In this document: in pieces, positions 8,036 to 16,921 of the stretch
Layout of the letters: every line of letters begins with the position of its first letter
Position numbering within the stretch: the first letter of the stretch is position 1
NCBI GenBank assembly: GCA_003963455.1
Contig: RXJA01000093.1
Location: forward strand, 49,571-113,570
Length of the DNA: 64,000 bases
From: Hyphomicrobiales bacterium
Lineage (GTDB): Bacteria; Pseudomonadota; Alphaproteobacteria; Rhizobiales; Rhizobiaceae
Direction of reading: 5' to 3'
Translations under genes and position numbers: made by a program
Notes under the pieces: generated by a model
Databases searched by the model: none
What the model was told of the DNA's origin: nothing
The model's input: only the letters and a program-made list of their open reading frames with translations

Positions 8036-9682
8036 ATGACCAATCCAAGTGAGTTCATCATTGTAGGCGGCGGGTCCGCCGGCTGTGTCATTGCGAACCG
8101 GCTGTCGGCAAATCCGGCAAACAAGGTAACACTGATCGAGGCCGGTGGCTGGGACCGCAATCCCTTGATCCATATGCCTGCCGGGTTTTTGCCACTTATG
8201 AAAACGGGAATCCTTGACTGGGGTTATCATAGCGAACCTCAAAAACACCTGGGAGGTCGGCGCCTCTATTGCCCGCGAGGCAAGGTAATCGGCGGATCGA
8301 GCTCAATAAACGGTATGGTGTACATCCGCGGCCATCCCTCGGATTTCGACCAGTGGGCACAGTTTGGTAACATCGGATGGAGCGACCGAGACTGCCTGCC
8401 CTATTTCGAGCGAGCCGAGGGATTCGTCGACAATTCGCGGAAAGGACGAGGGCTCGAAGGCCCTTTGAAGACGTTGCGTCACGGGATTCACCACCCCCTC
8501 AGTCGCGCCTTTGTCGAGGCCGCGCAACAGATGGGCCTGCCATACAATGACGACTTCAATGTCGGAGAGCAGTTCGGGGTCGGGCCGACAGACAGCACGA
8601 TGGCCGCAAACCGTCGGTGCAGTTCCGCCTCCGCTTATCTAACTCCGGTCAAAACGCGATCCAATCTGACTGTGCTCACACGTTGTTTGGTCACACGAGT
8701 GATTGTCGAGCGCGGTAAAGCGGTCGGCGTCGAATATCTACGTGGTCGCGAGACCGTACGGCTTTATTGCGCAGGTGAGGTCATCCTGTCGGGTGGCGCA
8801 GTCAATTCACCGCAATTGCTGCAGCTTTCCGGTATCGGCGACCCTGATGATCTGGCGCAAGTCGGCATTCAACCCATCGTCGAACTCAAAGGCGTGGGCA
8901 GAAACCTGCAAGATCACCCGGCAGCAACCGTCAAACAATTGGCTTCGCAGCCTGTTTCATTGCTGCCTTTCACCCGCCCGCTACGCTCGGCCATAGCGTT
9001 TGTTCAGTACGTGACCACTGGTGGTGGGCCTGCGAGCTATCATGGCGGCGAGGCGCAAGCATTTGTAAAAACGCAACCGGGCCTGGCGGCTCCAGATCTG
9101 CAATATTTTATGACCAACATAATGTATACGAACAATGGTCGGACGATTATTCAAAAGCATGGATTTATGCTCTATTTTACACTCCAAAGGCCCGAAAGTG
9201 TCGGCTACGTGAAGCTCAGATCCTCGAATCCACGGGATAAGCCGCTTATTGATCTAAACTACTTTTCCAGAGGCCGCGACATCGAGACAATGCGTGACGG
9301 CATCAAAATTGGCCGTGAAATTTTCGCGCAAAAAGCCTTCGACGACTACCGTGGCGAAGAGTATGGGCCGGGTCAAAATGCTCAGAATGACGCCGACATT
9401 GATGACTACCTTCGGAGGGAAGTGACTTCCAACTATCATCTCAGTGGGACATGCAAAATGGGTATTGACCCACTCGCTGTTGTGGATCCAACACTCCGGG
9501 TGCAGGGGGTCGACGGGCTGAGAGTAGTGGACGCATCAATCATGCCACGGGTTGTCAGCGGCAACACAAATGCACCGACAATCATGATTGCCGAAAAGGC
9601 GGCCGACATGATCTTGGGATACGACGCTCCATCCACCGCACTTCATGCTGGTATGATACCAACTTCACTCGCCAAGCAATAG
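8036..9682 (+). CDS. GMC family FAD-dependent oxidoreductase (choline/alcohol dehydrogenase-like)
   Basis: A 548-residue glucose-methanol-choline oxidoreductase. The FAD-binding motif [14 protein letters not shown] is at about residues 8-21, [20 protein letters not shown] is the second family signature, and [11 protein letters not shown] plus [18 protein letters not shown] near the C-terminus carry the expected catalytic His and Asn. These enzymes oxidise primary alcohols or sugars to aldehydes, ketones or acids. Start 8036 has a GCGGGAA just upstream; 7994 is possible. It follows the enoyl-CoA hydratase by about 70 bases. Confidence 0.9.
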   Translation: MTNPSEFIIVGGGSAGCVIANRLSANPANKVTLIEAGGWDRNPLIHMPAGFLPLMKTGILDWGYHSEPQKHLGGRRLYCPRGKVIGGSSSINGMVYIRGHPSDFDQWAQFGNIGWSDRDCLPYFERAEGFVDNSRKGRGLEGPLKTLRHGIHHPLSRAFVEAAQQMGLPYNDDFNVGEQFGVGPTDSTMAANRRCSSASAYLTPVKTRSNLTVLTRCLVTRVIVERGKAVGVEYLRGRETVRLYCAGEVILSGGAVNSPQLLQLSGIGDPDDLAQVGIQPIVELKGVGRNLQDHPAATVKQLASQPVSLLPFTRPLRSAIAFVQYVTTGGGPASYHGGEAQAFVKTQPGLAAPDLQYFMTNIMYTNNGRTIIQKHGFMLYFTLQRPESVGYVKLRSSNPRDKPLIDLNYFSRGRDIETMRDGIKIGREIFAQKAFDDYRGEEYGPGQNAQNDADIDDYLRREVTSNYHLSGTCKMGIDPLAVVDPTLRVQGVDGLRVVDASIMPRVVSGNTNAPTIMIAEKAADMILGYDAPSTALHAGMIPTSLAKQ

Positions 9683-9702
9683 GTCGGGGCACTCAGAGAT
9701 CC

Positions 9703-10341
9703 ATGGCAAAGGTTGGAGATCTTACAAAGGGGCAAATTAGGGCGGCTACCGTCGAGCTGCTAATCGTTAACGGCTATCGCGGCACCAATTTCCGGCTGAT
9801 TGCCGAGCGACTGGGAATCACGACAACCAATATCCATTATCACTTTGGCGGGAAATCAAGCCTTGTCCTCGACGTCGTGGCGGAATACGTCAATGATGCA
9901 ATAGCTCGACAGCAGGGTGTTTGGCTTCGACCTCACACCAGTTTAAAAGAGAAACTGCAACTCGCATCAGGTTTGAACCGCAAGCGCTACCTCCAGTTCA
10001 ATCCGGGAGAAAACACCAATAGACCTTGGAGTTTGATCTGGCGCCTTCGAATGGAGAAGGAAGCCCTCAGCCCAGATATTATCTCCCAACTGGAATCCTA
10101 CACAACTCACCTGGCAACCTTTGTCCGAAATGCAGTGGAAAGCGCCTCGCGAACAGGTGAGCTTGCCCCGACAGCCCCGCTCGACAAAATTACGACGATC
10201 CTACTCAGTCTCGTGAATAGTGCAGCCGCAGTGGCGCTCGACTCTGGCTGGCATCAGTTGGAGGCGTTATACGCTGCCACCGGCGACGTTGTTTTTTCGG
10301 CCTACTGTCCCGTGAATAGTCAGTCTGACACTGGACCATAA
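9703..10341 (+). CDS. TetR family transcriptional regulator
   Basis: A 212-residue protein with an N-terminal TetR HTH (VELLIVNGYRGTNFRLIAER followed by LGITTTNIHYHFGGKSSLV, residues about 16-55) and a variable helical ligand domain. It begins 20 bases after the oxidoreductase stop and is probably co-transcribed with it. It is a likely local repressor of one or both divergent operons; the paired inverted repeats at 7062 and 7134 are candidate sites. The effector is unknown. Confidence 0.88.
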   Translation: MAKVGDLTKGQIRAATVELLIVNGYRGTNFRLIAERLGITTTNIHYHFGGKSSLVLDVVAEYVNDAIARQQGVWLRPHTSLKEKLQLASGLNRKRYLQFNPGENTNRPWSLIWRLRMEKEALSPDIISQLESYTTHLATFVRNAVESASRTGELAPTAPLDKITTILLSLVNSAAAVALDSGWHQLEALYAATGDVVFSAYCPVNSQSDTGP

Positions 10342-10375
10342 CCCCATCCGATCAATCGCACTCCAAGAGGCCAAT

Positions 10376-11548
10376 GTGTCACTACGCGTGAGGCTGCCCG
10401 TAGACGAGAAAACCATCGAGCAATACGTCCTGCGTGGAACTCCAACAAAATCGCAGGATTTCGTTCCACCGTTCAATCGCATCGCGTACGCTGCAGCTCA
10501 CGTCGTGGCAGACCCTATTTTGAGTCGTGATCCGCAAGGCCCGGCGGTCATCGACTGGGATTCGACGATGGCTTTCCGTCGTCATTTATGGACTCACGGT
10601 TTCGGCATTGCCGAAGCCATGGACACAGCTCAGCGGGGCCTTGGACTGGACTGGCTAGGCGCACAGGAGCTCATTCGGCGATCAATTGCGGAGTCCAAGG
10701 CAATTGTTGGGGCCGATCTAATTTGCGGCGTCGGAACTGATCATCTTGAGACTGATGGCGCAGCGTCGCTGGACGACGTCGTTTCAGCGTATTCGACGCA
10801 GTTCGAGTTCGTGGAGAAACATGGTGGACGGGCTGTCATGATGGCAAGCCGCATGCTGGCGCGTATTGCTGTAACTTCCGACGATTACCGGGAAGTCTAT
10901 GGACGTGTTCTTAGTCAGGCGCAGCAAAGGACTGTGCTTCATTGGTTGGGAGAAAGTTTTGACACTCAGCTATGTGGCTACTGGGGCGAAATCAATTTCG
11001 AACAATCGCTTGATGTTGTCCTCTCTATAATTTGTGATAATCGCTCGAAGATCGACGGGATTAAAATATCCTTGTTAGATAAATCAAAGGAAATCGCGTT
11101 GCGTGACCGATTACCAGACGGTGTGGTTTGCTTCACTGGTGATGATTTCAACTATACCGAAATGCTCGAAGATGACAGATATGGTCGCCATAGCCACGCG
11201 CTTCTCGGCATATTTGACGCCATAGCACCGCAAGCCTCGCGAGCACTGTCGAAGCTGGCGGCCGGAGACATTAATGAGTTCCGTAGCATTTTAGAACCCA
11301 CAGTCGCCCTTTCCCGAAAGATCTTTGAGACCCCAACTCAATTCTATAAGGCTGGCATTGTCTTTCTGGCCTGGCTCAACCGCCATCAAAGTCATTTTAT
11401 CATGCCCGCAGGGCTGCAATCGACGAGGAGTGTCCTCCACTACTGCGAAATCTTTCGGCTGGCGGATCAGGCCAATGTTTTGGACGAGCCCGACGTTGCG
11501 GCAGCGCGCATGAGGCAGTTCCTCCATTGTGCGGGCGTGAATCAATAG
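10376..11548 (+). CDS. DUF993 family protein (dihydrodipicolinate-synthase-like)
   Basis: A 390-residue protein that I recognise as DUF993. The N-terminal PPFNRIAYAAAHVVADP and DWDSTMAFRRHLWTHGFGIAEAMD stretches and ICGVGTDHLE are typical. The family is thought to adopt a TIM-barrel related to dihydrodipicolinate synthase and recurs in sugar and polyol catabolic clusters of rhizobia; its reaction is not established to my knowledge. Start is a GTG at 10376. It closes the plus-strand gene set that faces the CoA transferase/ABC operon and may act in the same pathway as an aldolase-like lyase. Confidence 0.75.
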   Translation: MSLRVRLPVDEKTIEQYVLRGTPTKSQDFVPPFNRIAYAAAHVVADPILSRDPQGPAVIDWDSTMAFRRHLWTHGFGIAEAMDTAQRGLGLDWLGAQELIRRSIAESKAIVGADLICGVGTDHLETDGAASLDDVVSAYSTQFEFVEKHGGRAVMMASRMLARIAVTSDDYREVYGRVLSQAQQRTVLHWLGESFDTQLCGYWGEINFEQSLDVVLSIICDNRSKIDGIKISLLDKSKEIALRDRLPDGVVCFTGDDFNYTEMLEDDRYGRHSHALLGIFDAIAPQASRALSKLAAGDINEFRSILEPTVALSRKIFETPTQFYKAGIVFLAWLNRHQSHFIMPAGLQSTRSVLHYCEIFRLADQANVLDEPDVAAARMRQFLHCAGVNQ

Positions 11549-11861
11549 AGCAAGCACGTCATTTGGGGCCGAGTACGCAACGTTGTTCAAGACGCCGTAC
11601 CACCCCGGTTGCAAGCTGGACTGGCAACAGAAGATGGTCGACGTCGCGTTAGCCACCGCAGCTGCGCCGAATTTCTTCTCAACCTATAAGAACGGCGCCC
11701 GCCAATTTGCCGATGGCGGCGTATGGGCGAACAACCCTATCATGACAGCGTTGGTGGACGCCCTCGCCTGCTACGAGATCGACCGCCATGCCGTCGGCAT
11801 CCTTTCTCTCGGCTGTGACGAATGGGGCTTCGCCTTAAACGCCCTTGGCCAGCAGACATAA
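11541..11861 (+). pseudogene. Remnant of a patatin-like phospholipase (C-terminal catalytic Asp part)
   Basis: The frame from 11541 encodes LFKTPYHPG, then VDVALATAAAPNFF and FADGGVWANNP. These are the middle and the catalytic Asp-Gly-Gly region of patatin-like phospholipases, closest in style to CapV-type proteins of CBASS defence systems. The N-terminal half, with the oxyanion glycine loop and the GxSxG nucleophile elbow, is absent: the frame is closed by a TGA at 11538 directly after the DUF993 gene. The C-terminus is also short. An active enzyme cannot be made from this. Confidence 0.7.
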
Positions 11862-12316
11862 TGCCAAACTTGGATGCCCAAGGACACAAGCTCGCGGGAT
11901 TCGCGATAGCGGCAAACGGCGCCTCAAGCGAACCGTTGGTCGCCTCATCGCATGAGCGAAAATAGAAGAGAAGCAGAACTTTCGTGTGCAGTATTGCACA
12001 CGCCATCCGATAACCAGCTGATTTTCCTCACTTGTTTGTCCTATCCATCAATGGGCGCGGTTGCATCTTTTGGGGCCGAGCCAGTTCGACCGAGCCTCAC
12101 GGCTTTGCGATTGTGGAAAGCGGGCCATCCGATTTCTGTCCAGCCATATCCGTTGTCACTACTACCCTCCTCCGTGCCTTCCATTTCTCGTGCACAGAGG
12201 TCAGTCATAGCCGTGCTACTGCATGATCAACGGTTCGGGAGCGTGCCCGAGCCTGCTCGCAGCCGGCGGTCGGATGCCAGAGTAGCGCAACCGCCGGCAG
12301 ACATAGGAAGGCCCCG
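11862..12316. other. Non-coding stretch without recognisable genes
   Basis: About 455 bases with several short overlapping frames, none of which resembles a known protein. It is probably decayed accessory DNA between the patatin remnant and the HTH gene. Confidence 0.5.
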
Positions 12317-12532
12317 ATGAAGTATCTGACGGCGGAGGAAGTCTCGGAACGCTACCGTGGTAGCATCTCTGTCGGGACGCTTCGAAACTGGCGAGCCATG
12401 AGGATTGGTCCGCCCTACATCAAAATCGGAAAAGCGGTGCTGTATCCCATCGAGGAACTTGAGATGTGGGACAACAGAAATATTGTGGTGTGCCGAGCGT
12501 CAAAGCGCCTCACGATGGGCGCGCGCGAGTGA
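12317..12532 (+). CDS. Small excisionase/AlpA-type helix-turn-helix protein
   Basis: A 71-residue protein consisting of one MerR-like HTH_17 domain: LTAEEVSERY, then VGTLRNWRAMRIGPPYIKIG, then VLYPIEELEMW. Proteins of this kind act as excisionases or small regulators on integrative elements. AGGAAGG is about 7 bases upstream of the ATG. No integrase gene is visible, so it is probably left over from a lost element. Confidence 0.75.
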   Translation: MKYLTAEEVSERYRGSISVGTLRNWRAMRIGPPYIKIGKAVLYPIEELEMWDNRNIVVCRASKRLTMGARE

Positions 12533-12539
12533 GCGTGAT

Positions 12540-12710
12540 GATGATGCATGAGTGTGCATCGCCGAGGATCGGCGGCCGGGCTGTCGTAAATCGAGCCCGT
12601 ATCCGGTCTCGGCCGGGCTTCGAATCCTGATGCTGGATGCGGACCACCGCGGACGGGGACAGTCGGTCCCGGGTCCCGTCCTGCGGCCGGCGCTATGCTG
12701 ACATGGGGTA
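12540..12710 (+). ncRNA. Candidate bridge RNA region of the IS110 element
   Basis: IS110-group elements encode a bridge RNA in the non-coding end upstream of the transposase. This interval is GC-rich and structured. A long stem pairs CCGC-GGACGGG (12647-12657) with CCCGTCC-T-GCGG (12675-12686) around a 17-base loop, and a second hairpin pairs CGGGCT with AGCCCG near 12583-12605. Two internal-loop stems are what a donor/target guide RNA would need. Element ends and guide loops are not resolved. Confidence 0.4.
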
Positions 12711-12762
12711 ATTGCGGGCGATGCTAGATTCTTCGCCGTCAATGATTCTCATGGAGGCCAAC

Positions 12763-13803
12763 ATGGACCAATTTGTTGGGTTAGACGTCTCGCAGGAGAT
12801 GACCCACCTGTGCGTTATCGGCAGCGACGGTAAGATTGTCTGGCAAGGAAGGTGTCTGTCGACGCCAGAAGACATAGCCGGAAACATCAGATCCAAAGCA
12901 CCCGATGTTGTACGCATTGGGCTCGAAAGCGGTCCTTTGTCCACCTGGCACTGGCATGCGTTGAAGGCGATGGGGCTACCGGTGCTATGTCTTGATTCCC
13001 GCCATGCGCAGGCGACCATGAGTGGCCAGGTAAACAAGACCGACAAGAATGATGCATATGGATTGGCCCAGATCGTCAAGGCGGGCTGGTATTGGGAGGT
13101 TGGGGTAAAGAGTCTCGACAGCCACGCGGTCCGCTCGATGCTTGGAGCGCGAGCACAACTCGTCGGAATGCGGGTAGAGGTCACCAACCAGATCAGGGGC
13201 ATTCTCAAAACGTTCGGCGTCGTTCTGTCAAGACGAACGGGCGTGCCGTTCGAACGGCTCGTGGATGAGGCGTGCGACAATAGCGACCCCGTGCTCAATC
13301 AAACCGTGCGGTCGATGCTGCGTGTTCATTCTTGCCTGAAGGAACAGATTCAGCAGCTTGACCGCCAACTGATGAGCCGTGCTCGAGGGAGTGCCGTGTG
13401 CCGGCAGCTTATGGCCATTCCTGGCGTGGGCGTGCTCACAGCCCTTGCGTTCGTGACAGCGGTCGATGATCCGTCCAAGTTTGCGAAATCCAGAAGCGTT
13501 GGCGCCTACTTCGGCCTGACACCGCGATGTTACCAGTCGGGTGAAATCGATCGCAACAGGGGGATCTCAAAATGCGGAGACGGTCTTGTCCGTACCTATT
13601 TATTTGAGGCCGCCGGCACGCTCCTGACGAGGGTCGAGAAGTGGTCGGCGCTCAAAGCCTGGGGCCTGCGGATCGCCAAGCGCAGCGGCTTGAAGAAGGC
13701 AAAGATCGCCGTCGCACGAAAGCTAGCAGTAGTCATGCACCGCATGTGGGTGGATGGCGTATCCTTCCGATGGTCGGCCGCTGGAGCGGAGGCAGCCGCA
13801 TGA
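12763..13803 (+). CDS. IS110 family transposase (DEDD recombinase)
   Basis: A 346-residue IS110-type transposase. The N-terminal RuvC-like DEDD domain shows GLDVS, GLESGP, CLDSRHA and KTDKNDA. The C-terminal Transposase_20 domain shows LMAIPGVGVLTALAFVTAV and the conserved serine-containing region SVGAYFGLTPRCYQSGE. GGAGG is 6 bases before the ATG at 12763. The frame is intact over full family length, so the protein could be active. These enzymes insert without classic terminal repeats, guided by a bridge RNA. Confidence 0.93.
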   Translation: MDQFVGLDVSQEMTHLCVIGSDGKIVWQGRCLSTPEDIAGNIRSKAPDVVRIGLESGPLSTWHWHALKAMGLPVLCLDSRHAQATMSGQVNKTDKNDAYGLAQIVKAGWYWEVGVKSLDSHAVRSMLGARAQLVGMRVEVTNQIRGILKTFGVVLSRRTGVPFERLVDEACDNSDPVLNQTVRSMLRVHSCLKEQIQQLDRQLMSRARGSAVCRQLMAIPGVGVLTALAFVTAVDDPSKFAKSRSVGAYFGLTPRCYQSGEIDRNRGISKCGDGLVRTYLFEAAGTLLTRVEKWSALKAWGLRIAKRSGLKKAKIAVARKLAVVMHRMWVDGVSFRWSAAGAEAAA

Positions 13804-14424
13804 AGATGGAGGTGAACCCGAAGAAATCCGTCGCTCGACGGTAATCTTGTCCCTTGCCGAGACGAGCAGCGGCAAACCCGCTAGGAGCTATGCAGCCCTT
13901 CCACCGAAGCGGATTGCGTTGCTGACATTGGGAGCCGCAGCGTCCGATGCCATGCTGTGGCGAGCGCTGTTCGACCACGAAGAGAACGCTGAAACCGGCA
14001 GGAGGCAGGTCATTCGTCCAAGAGCCAGTAAGAATTTTATCTGGCGATCGACGTGTTGCTAGAACGATCCGCCAATTAAGGGCGTGAGCGGCTATTTAGG
14101 TTCTGGGGACACTTCAGCACCGTATGCTGACCGCCGAGGAGCTGCGTGAAGGTCAGCCTGCCGACCTGATCGCACTGCACCTCGATCCAGCCGCTGTGCG
14201 TTCCGTGACATCGGCCAAGGCAAGAAAAACGGTTGACCCCGGGCCCGCAATTAGAGAACGTTCCTACGGCTGTCCCGTCACCGCCCGCGGCGGAGACGAA
14301 TTTCCTCCATTCCGCGCGCGACAATCGTCTCTGCGGACGCGCGCAGGATTGCGGTTTATACGCCGTACTTTCCTTAGAGCGCCGGCAGTCGCCGGCGCGG
14401 AGATCGACGAGCGATGAGGATGCC
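13804..14424. other. Non-coding stretch, probably IS110 right end and decayed DNA
   Basis: About 620 bases downstream of the transposase with no protein that I recognise in any frame. The right end of the IS110 element must lie in its first part, but IS110 ends lack clear inverted repeats and no target duplication is visible. Confidence 0.45.
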
Positions 14425-14725
14425 TTCCAGCCGCATCCGGATTTGCCGGCAAGCCTTTACAAATATCGCCAACACCGCTCTGCTTATTTTGCAGAACGGC
14501 ACGCTGCAGGTCTCGCGGCCGACACTGTTTAACGACCTGTTCGACATCAACTTTGCCGTCGTCGGTATTCACCGAGCGAATAATTTCAGTCCTGAAACGA
14601 TGCGTCGTAAATTGACGCACTTGCGAAGCACCTCTGGCCATGGCTGGTGGTGCACCTGCCCGGCGAGCGCTCTATCCTGGTTACTGCTCACCCAGTATGG
14701 CAATCATAGGAACTGCATTCTATAA
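14425..14725 (+). pseudogene. Frameshifted remnant of a DUF2971 protein
   Basis: One frame reads LPASLYKYR around 14446-14469. The next frame then reads NTALLILQNGTLQVSRPTLF followed by NDLFDINF. Joined, these match the start of DUF2971 proteins (LYKYR, then ILxNGxLxFSxPxxFNDPFD). A frameshift near 14465 separates the two halves, and the remaining domain is missing. DUF2971 proteins are frequent in accessory and defence islands; function is unknown. Confidence 0.6.
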
Positions 14726-14759
14726 GGGGAATTCTCTTTGGCAGACTAGAAGGGTTACC

Positions 14760-15656
14760 TTGAGCCCCGCCTCTCGCGACGACATCCCGAAGCGCTCCTC
14801 TAGGGCGGCACTTCACCATGACGGCACTCACTGGCTGCTTGCACCGCAGGCGAGCGAACGGACCGTAAGGCCGCCGCCCGGACTGGTGCCTGCGCTGGAG
14901 AACGCCGTAGCGATCCTTCAGTTTCTCAACGACACGCCGCCGCATGAGGCAGCGCTTGTCGACCTCACGACGGCGCTGGGCATTTCAAAGACGCATTGCC
15001 ACTCGATCCTGAAAACGCTGGTGCATTTCGAGTGGCTCAAGTTCGATCACAGATCGAAGACCTACCGCCTTCACTCCGGGCTTCTATCCACCGCCTCCAG
15101 CCTGCTCAACTCTCCGGTTTTGGAAGCGGTACGGCGCAGCCTCAGCGCACTGGTGCAGCGGATCGACATTCCATGCCTGCTTACGCAGCCCATGGATGAC
15201 GACACCTTCATCGTCATCGACAAGTTCAACGGCCCGAAGTCCATGGAGATATCGTTTCCGATCGGACATCGGTTTCCGCGTGATGCCTGCGCCCAGATGC
15301 GCGCGTATCTCGGCTGGCAGACGCCGCAGCGGCTCGATCTTTGGATGGAGCATTGGACGGCTGCCCGCTACACCTCCAAGACGCCGCTTGACGCTAAGTC
15401 AATCCGGGCGTCGGTCGCTGCCACGCGCGAGCGAGGCTATGCTCTCAGCCAAGGCGAATTCACGGAAGGCATCATGGCGATCGCCCTGCCGATCTTCGAC
15501 CGCGACGGGCAGGTTTCCCTCATCTTCAACTGCTCGTTCATGATCGACAGCTTTCTGCCCGAGGAGAAGAAGGTGGCCGCGGAGATGATCCGGGCCGCCA
15601 CTGAAATTCATCGCGCCACGCTGGCGCGGCCGCCGGAAAGCTTTCCTGTCCTGTAA
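14760..15656 (+). CDS. IclR family transcriptional regulator
   Basis: A 298-residue regulator with an N-terminal winged helix (ENAVAILQFLNDTPP and LTTALGISKTHCHSILKTLV) and a C-terminal IclR effector domain (IMAIALPIFDRDGQVSLIFN). The TTG at 14760 is chosen because AGAAGGG lies 6 bases upstream; an ATG at 14640 would add 40 residues. It is convergent with the hydantoinase/carbamoylase operon and is its likely regulator. The paired GTTCT-N6-(A/G)GAAC sites at 26351 and 26596 are candidate operators. Confidence 0.85.
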   Translation: MSPASRDDIPKRSSRAALHHDGTHWLLAPQASERTVRPPPGLVPALENAVAILQFLNDTPPHEAALVDLTTALGISKTHCHSILKTLVHFEWLKFDHRSKTYRLHSGLLSTASSLLNSPVLEAVRRSLSALVQRIDIPCLLTQPMDDDTFIVIDKFNGPKSMEISFPIGHRFPRDACAQMRAYLGWQTPQRLDLWMEHWTAARYTSKTPLDAKSIRASVAATRERGYALSQGEFTEGIMAIALPIFDRDGQVSLIFNCSFMIDSFLPEEKKVAAEMIRAATEIHRATLARPPESFPVL

Positions 15657-15679
15657 CGAACGGCCGGCGGCGCCACGCG

Positions 15680-16921
15680 TCAGTAGGCGAGCTTATGAAT
15701 GCCGGCGGCCAGCAGCCTTATGCCGGCGACAATGTCGGGGATTGACGAGAACTCTTCTGGTGTATGGCTGCGGCCGTCCTTGCTGCGCACGAAGATCATG
15801 GCGACCTTCGCGATGGTGGCCATCTGCTGTGTGTCGTGACCGGCGCCGCTGGCCATGGTCAGGATCGGGATCTCCTGCTCGGCTGCGCATTTCTGCAGCA
15901 TGGAAACGACCCCCGGGTCGCTGCGGCATGGGCGGTGGTCGATCTGCACCGTCCAGTCGAGGTCGAGGTTCCGGCGGGCGGCCACTTCGCGCATCATCGC
16001 TTCGTGGGTCGCATAGAGCCGTTCGCAGCGTTCGGGATCGGGATGGCGTGCGTCGATGGTGAAGCGAACGCTGGAGGAAATGACGGCCGTGGCGTTCGGC
16101 TCCGCGACCACACGCCCGACAGTCGTTACCGCCGGCCGCCCCCAGCGGTGGGCCGTATCGACCGCTCGCGATCCAATCTCCATGAAGCCGGCCATCGGGT
16201 CGCGGCGAATATCCATGGGGAAGGCGCCGGCGTGGTTCTGCGTACCGCGCAACTCAACGCTGTAGTGCCGGATCCCTGTCACCGCATTGACGACCGCGAC
16301 GGGAATCCCTGCCTCCTCGAGTATGGGACCCTGTTCGATGTGAAGCTCGATGAACGTATCGATGTCGTTGCGCCTGGCCTCGGGAATCCGCCTCGGGTCC
16401 AGACCGACGGCCCGCATTGCCTCCGCGGCGGTTTCTCCGTCGAAGCCGATCGTATTGTCGGGATCGTCGCTCTTGATGCGCCCGGTAATCGCACTGGAAC
16501 CCCAGAAATTCGCCGAGGGAAAGCGGCTGGATTCCTCCTCGCAGAATGCGACAGCTTCGATCGACCGGCGCGGCTGTCCGAACTGCTCCTTGAGAGCCTT
16601 CACCGCGATCAGGCCGGCAAGCGCACCGAGCGCGCCGTCGTACCGGCCTCCGGGCTTCTGCGAATCGATATGAGAACCCGAAACGATGCTGGAGGACGAT
16701 GCGTCCGATCCCTGCAACCTGCCCCAGACATTGCCGACAGCGTCGCGGCTGACGGCGAGGCCGGCATCACTGCACCACGAAGCGTACTGGTCGGTGGCCG
16801 CAACCCATTCCGGCGAATAGACCGTCCGCCAGACCCCGGTGTCGCTGTGGGAACCGTAGGAGGCCAGCGTCAGGATGTAATCCTCGACGAGTTCGGGATC
16901 GATGACGATTTGTGAGGTCAT
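15680..16921 (-). CDS. M20 family hydrolase, N-carbamoyl-L-amino-acid hydrolase/allantoate amidohydrolase type
   Basis: A 413-residue zinc hydrolase of the HyuC/AllC group, which removes carbamoyl or ureido groups. Metal-ligand motifs are present in order: GSHIDSQKPGGRYDG, EEESSRF, ELHIEQGP and SGAGHDTQQM. It overlaps the hydantoinase gene by 4 bases, the usual pairing: hydantoinase opens the ring and carbamoylase releases the amino acid, CO2 and ammonia. A close paralogue is encoded at 34628-35875. Exact substrate (N-carbamoyl amino acid, ureidopropionate or allantoate) is not determined. Confidence 0.88.
   Translation of the reverse strand: MTSQIVIDPELVEDYILTLASYGSHSDTGVWRTVYSPEWVAATDQYASWCSDAGLAVSRDAVGNVWGRLQGSDASSSSIVSGSHIDSQKPGGRYDGALGALAGLIAVKALKEQFGQPRRSIEAVAFCEEESSRFPSANFWGSSAITGRIKSDDPDNTIGFDGETAAEAMRAVGLDPRRIPEARRNDIDTFIELHIEQGPILEEAGIPVAVVNAVTGIRHYSVELRGTQNHAGAFPMDIRRDPMAGFMEIGSRAVDTAHRWGRPAVTTVGRVVAEPNATAVISSSVRFTIDARHPDPERCERLYATHEAMMREVAARRNLDLDWTVQIDHRPCRSDPGVVSMLQKCAAEQEIPILTMASGAGHDTQQMATIAKVAMIFVRSKDGRSHTPEEFSSIPDIVAGIRLLAAGIHKLAY

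Noticed and set aside
15764..16915. Plus-strand open frame of 383 codons opposite the carbamoylase gene
   Set aside because: Antisense shadow of a motif-complete M20 enzyme.
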